A stretch of 23,956 nucleotides of DNA, from assembly GCA_964490875.1 (NCBI GenBank), contig CAZBEF010000014.1:1-23956 (forward strand), written 5' to 3'. A model generated the notes under the pieces. The model searched no databases. It was not told the origin of the DNA and saw only the letters and a list, made by a program, of their open reading frames with translations. A program made the position numbers and the translations under genes. The first letter of the stretch is position 1, and each line of letters opens with the position of its first letter. This DNA comes from CAYYYG01 sp964490875. Its GTDB lineage: Bacteria > Patescibacteriota > Microgenomatia > UBA1406 > GWC2-37-13. Positions 21,393 to 23,956 of the stretch are shown in pieces.

Positions 21393-22949
21393 ATGTTATT
21401 TAGTTTTATTAATTTCATGCTCAAAAAAGTACTTAAATTCCTCGATTATCCGCACAAATCGGAGAAAAAATCGGTCGATTTTCAGAATAGAAAAGACTTC
21501 CTCTTTCTGCCGGAAATATTCAGCGTCCGTCGGCATTTATATCTGGAAAGCGTCACGTTCGTAGCCTTTATAGCTATTACCTTCTTTCTTTTAGTTCGCG
21601 CTGCTTATATATGGCTTCACATAGAGCCGGTTGTCATTATTTCGGGATCTATTTCATTGTTTTACCTCATTCTAATGGTTTTCAAGCTCTATGTAGTGTA
21701 TAAGGCTGTCAATGTCGACTTAATCAGTATTTCAGATTACGCTATGAAGGCAACGCCAAACAGCGAGCTGCCGTTTTATACCATCCTCGTACCGCTTTAC
21801 AAGGAAGCGCGGGTTATTCCCCAGATCATAAAGTCATTAACTGCCATTGACTATCCGAAAAACAAGCTTGAAGTACTTATTACGCTTGAAGAATACGATC
21901 ATGAAACCCGAAATGCCATAGCGCGGGCCAATCCGCCTTCGTACTTTCGAATCATTACTTTGCCGAATGTAAAGCCTAAAACCAAGCCGAAAGCGCTCAA
22001 TGTGGCGTTTGAAGAGATAAAAGGGGAGTTTGTGGTTATTTATGATGCTGAAATCATGCCGGACCGCGATCAACTGAAAAAAGCCTATTTGGCCTTTAAA
22101 ATTCATGGAGATTACGCTGCGTTCCAAACCCGGCTTGACCATTACAATGCCGACAAAAACCTTCTCACTAAGCTGTTTAATGCTGAATTTTCCTTTTATT
22201 ACGATCTATTCCTGCCTGGGCTTCAGAAGCTCAACTTTCCCATTCCGCTTTCGGGGCACAGCGTCCATTTCCGGACACAAGCCTTGCGCACAGCGGGGGC
22301 TTGGGATCCGTACAATGTTGCCGAAGACTGCGATATGGGAATACGGTTGTACCGAATGGGATTCAAAGTCGGTATCTTGGACTCGGTAAGCCGTGAGGAA
22401 GCAACCGATACCGTTACAACATGGGCGATGCAGCGGACACGGTGGATGAAAGGCTTTATTCAGACAAGTATTGTGCATCTCCGCCATCCGATGCGGTTTA
22501 AAGACGATGTCGGCGGCTGGAAGAATTTCTTTGCCTTTCTGCTTATTGTGCCAGGCTCTGTCTTTTTGAATATTTCGAATATTTTCTACTGGGTGCTTTT
22601 GATTGCCTGGCTGACAACTCATTCGCCGCTTATTCAGCAGATTTTCCCGGGAATTATTCTCACGATCTCTTTCTTGTCATTTGTCATGGGAAACTTTATT
22701 TTTACGTATTTGAATTTAATCGGTTCATACCGGCGGGGGAGAATGGATTTGGTTAAATGGTCATTATTTTCACCATTGTATTGGGTGCTTCTGTCTATTG
22801 CAACAATCCGCGCAACTGTTCAGCTTATTTTACGGCCGCATCATTGGGAGAAGACAAAGCATGGTGTTTATATTGAAGAGGTTGAAGAAATACGCAATTA
22901 TACGCCGATTTATCCGGTGCGAAGAGGAACTGTGTTTGTGTTGAGATGA
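21393..22949 (+). CDS. Membrane GT2 glycosyltransferase (cellulose-synthase-like)
   Basis: A 518-residue processive-type GT2. Two membrane segments (~50-72, ~78-105) precede a cytoplasmic GT-A domain: FYTILVPLYKEARVIPQII (~128-146), KTKPKALNVAFEEI (~193), VIYDAEIMPDRDQL (~214-227; DAE in place of the usual DAD metal motif), NVAEDCDMGIRLYRMGF (~308-325, catalytic ED) and QRTRWMKGF (~347-355, the Q..RW motif). Three to four more membrane helices (~378-480) follow. It polymerises or transfers a sugar across or at the membrane for surface glycan synthesis. The acceptor and sugar are not readable; the neighbouring GT-C gene and GT26 at 13962 suggest envelope glycan work. A second in-frame ATG at 21417 is possible. 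Confidence 0.9.
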   Translation: MLFSFINFMLKKVLKFLDYPHKSEKKSVDFQNRKDFLFLPEIFSVRRHLYLESVTFVAFIAITFFLLVRAAYIWLHIEPVVIISGSISLFYLILMVFKLYVVYKAVNVDLISISDYAMKATPNSELPFYTILVPLYKEARVIPQIIKSLTAIDYPKNKLEVLITLEEYDHETRNAIARANPPSYFRIITLPNVKPKTKPKALNVAFEEIKGEFVVIYDAEIMPDRDQLKKAYLAFKIHGDYAAFQTRLDHYNADKNLLTKLFNAEFSFYYDLFLPGLQKLNFPIPLSGHSVHFRTQALRTAGAWDPYNVAEDCDMGIRLYRMGFKVGILDSVSREEATDTVTTWAMQRTRWMKGFIQTSIVHLRHPMRFKDDVGGWKNFFAFLLIVPGSVFLNISNIFYWVLLIAWLTTHSPLIQQIFPGIILTISFLSFVMGNFIFTYLNLIGSYRRGRMDLVKWSLFSPLYWVLLSIATIRATVQLILRPHHWEKTKHGVYIEEVEEIRNYTPIYPVRRGTVFVLR

Positions 22950-22956
22950 TAATATT

Positions 22957-23120
22957 GTCATCCCGACGAAGGTCGGCCTGCCTGCCGGTAGGCAGGGATC
23001 CCATTACCAATAGACAAAAGGTTGTAATGGCACGAGTGCTGTAACCTTGGGTCTCTATTTAACGGGATTTCCCGCTTTGCGGGACTATAGGCTTCGTCAG
23101 ACACTCTCCTCGCAATGACG
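22957..23120 (+). repeat. Palindromic intergenic repeat, family A copy 3
   Basis: A 164-bp element from TGTCATCCCGACGAAGG to CTCGCAATGACG. It contains CCTGCCGGTAGGCAGG hairpin DNA and the 24-bp core shared with copy 1 (23017-23040). The block 23071-23092 is inverted relative to copy 2. It fills most of the 199-bp gap between the GT2 and GT-C genes. Confidence 0.85.
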
Positions 23121-23148
23121 TTGGTTTCGGTTGTTAATTAAATAACTT

Positions 23149-23956
23149 ATGAAAATTCCACGAATTAATCCGGAGATAATTATCGCCGCAGCTGCTTTTG
23201 CAGCCAGCGCCATCGTAACCTGGCATGTTTTCACCATTGGCATGATGACGGCTCTCGTGGACCAGAATTCACATCTTAACTTGTCGCGCCAGTTTTTCGA
23301 CAGCCTGACTCCAGGCATAAGTCAGATCGGTTTCTGGCCGCCGCTTCTGCATATTCTCATGGCGCCGGTTGCGGCTTTCGATCCGCTGTATCAGAGCGGT
23401 CTGGCCGGATATGTTGTGCTTGCGCCGGCATTTGTCGCAGCCGCCATTTTTTTATACCGAATCTGTCTGAGACTCACCAAAAATCACCCCATTAGCATGC
23501 TTGGCGCTTTCATTTTCATCGTTAATCCATTTATTCTGTATTACACCACAACGGCCATGATGGAAGTGCTGTATCTGTCACTGTTATTCGCGAGCACCTA
23601 TTTTTACCTCAAATGGACTGACGACGATAAACTTGGCACTCTTATCATCACCGGAATCTGCATCTCGCTTACCACATTGGCGCGTTTTGAAGGAATTTTC
23701 TTAGTTCCCATCTCTATAGTGCTGGTGGCTCTTCACGCATTCCGGAAGAAAAAATCATATCATGAGATCGAAGCGCTCGGGATAATCTACGGAATTGTGG
23801 GAATAGTGGGCATCCTCTTTATTTTTACTTACGGATATATTTATGGAGGCAATGCCATGGCATTTGCCAGCAGCCAGTGGTCGGCATTCAACCAGCAGCG
23901 GGATTATCTTCTTCCTACAGAACACAATCTAATTAACTCTTTCATCTATCTTGTCC
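23149..23956 (+). CDS. GT-C / GT39-like membrane glycosyltransferase, 3' end outside window
   Basis: The frame is open from ATG 23149 to the window edge (269 codons seen). The N-terminus is MKIPRINPEIIIAAAAFAAS, a first membrane helix, then an extracytoplasmic loop with DQNSHLNLSRQFFDSLTPG (residues 38-56), in which Asp38 takes the place of the acidic catalytic residue of GT-C enzymes, and IGFWPPLLHILMAP. At least six more hydrophobic segments follow, with NPFILYYTTTAMMEVLYLSL (~124-143) and TTLARFEGIF (~175-185), typical of PMT_2/ArnT-like proteins with a T-A-M-x-E and R-x-E loop. It uses lipid-linked sugars. The upstream -10 is unclear (TAATTA at 23135-23140). Start chosen from the family-like N-terminus after the repeat. 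Confidence 0.82.
   Translation, partial: MKIPRINPEIIIAAAAFAASAIVTWHVFTIGMMTALVDQNSHLNLSRQFFDSLTPGISQIGFWPPLLHILMAPVAAFDPLYQSGLAGYVVLAPAFVAAAIFLYRICLRLTKNHPISMLGAFIFIVNPFILYYTTTAMMEVLYLSLLFASTYFYLKWTDDDKLGTLIITGICISLTTLARFEGIFLVPISIVLVALHAFRKKKSYHEIEALGIIYGIVGIVGILFIFTYGYIYGGNAMAFASSQWSAFNQQRDYLLPTEHNLINSFIYLV

Noticed and set aside
23097..23318. Minus-strand open frame over the repeat and the GT-C gene start
   Set aside because: The plus-strand frame from 23149 encodes a convincing membrane glycosyltransferase to the window edge.

Overview
The window looks like a chromosome segment of a Candidate Phyla Radiation (Patescibacteria) bacterium, most plausibly of the Microgenomates type. The gene set points there: a giant repetitive tail-fibre-like surface protein, a LytR C-terminal-domain protein, a PEGA/beta-propeller protein, a lone sortase, a long divergent nucleoside diphosphate kinase, a stand-alone MreB, a WecG/TagA-type transferase and GT2/GT-C envelope glycosyltransferases. 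Genes are single or in pairs, and TGA is a stop codon (at 3849, at the end of the sortase and of the GT2 gene), which excludes the UGA=Gly code of Gracilibacteria and Absconditabacteria. The phylum call is inference from gene content.

Layout. 1-3851: 3' part of a fibre-like surface protein. 3998-5495: a LytR_C protein converging with and overlapping a CRP/FNR-type regulator. 5600-9990: an MgtC/DUF4010 membrane protein, an M16 peptidase, a prepilin peptidase and ndk, separated by repeat elements. 10036-10873: tRNA-Arg(CCU) immediately followed by a sortase. 10997-13669: a PEGA protein divergent from mreB, with a complex palindromic element between them. 13962-16156: a WecG/TagA-family transferase, an unknown basic protein and a nucleotidyltransferase-fold protein. 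16199-21280: the most unusual block (below). 21393-23956: a GT2 membrane glycosyltransferase and the 5' part of a GT-C/GT39-like membrane protein.

The 16.2-21.3 kb block contains (i) a leaderless 25-codon leader ORF with mutually exclusive hairpins ending in an intrinsic terminator, arranged like a classical translation-coupled attenuator; (ii) directly behind it a divergent RelA/SpoT-synthetase-like protein; (iii) a two-gene unit encoding a Thr/Ser-then-Asp/Glu-rich small protein, translationally coupled to an ATP-grasp ligase of the microviridin/graspetide type, so a probable omega-ester/amide RiPP precursor and its ligase; and (iv) on the other strand a protein with a SpoT-like HD hydrolase signature. 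Alarmone-like enzymes split on either side of a graspetide operon, behind an amino-acid-sensing-style attenuator, is the best candidate here for an undescribed system. The enzyme assignments rest on motifs read by eye.

Two global features stand out. First, most genes have a -10 box only 6-10 nt upstream of the ATG, so transcripts should be leaderless or nearly so. Second, intergenic regions carry several families of palindromic repeats. One family ends in an outward GGTATAAT and supplies the -10 region in front of ndk and mreB. Heptanucleotide arrays and a fragment of an intergenic repeat have also become part of coding sequences.
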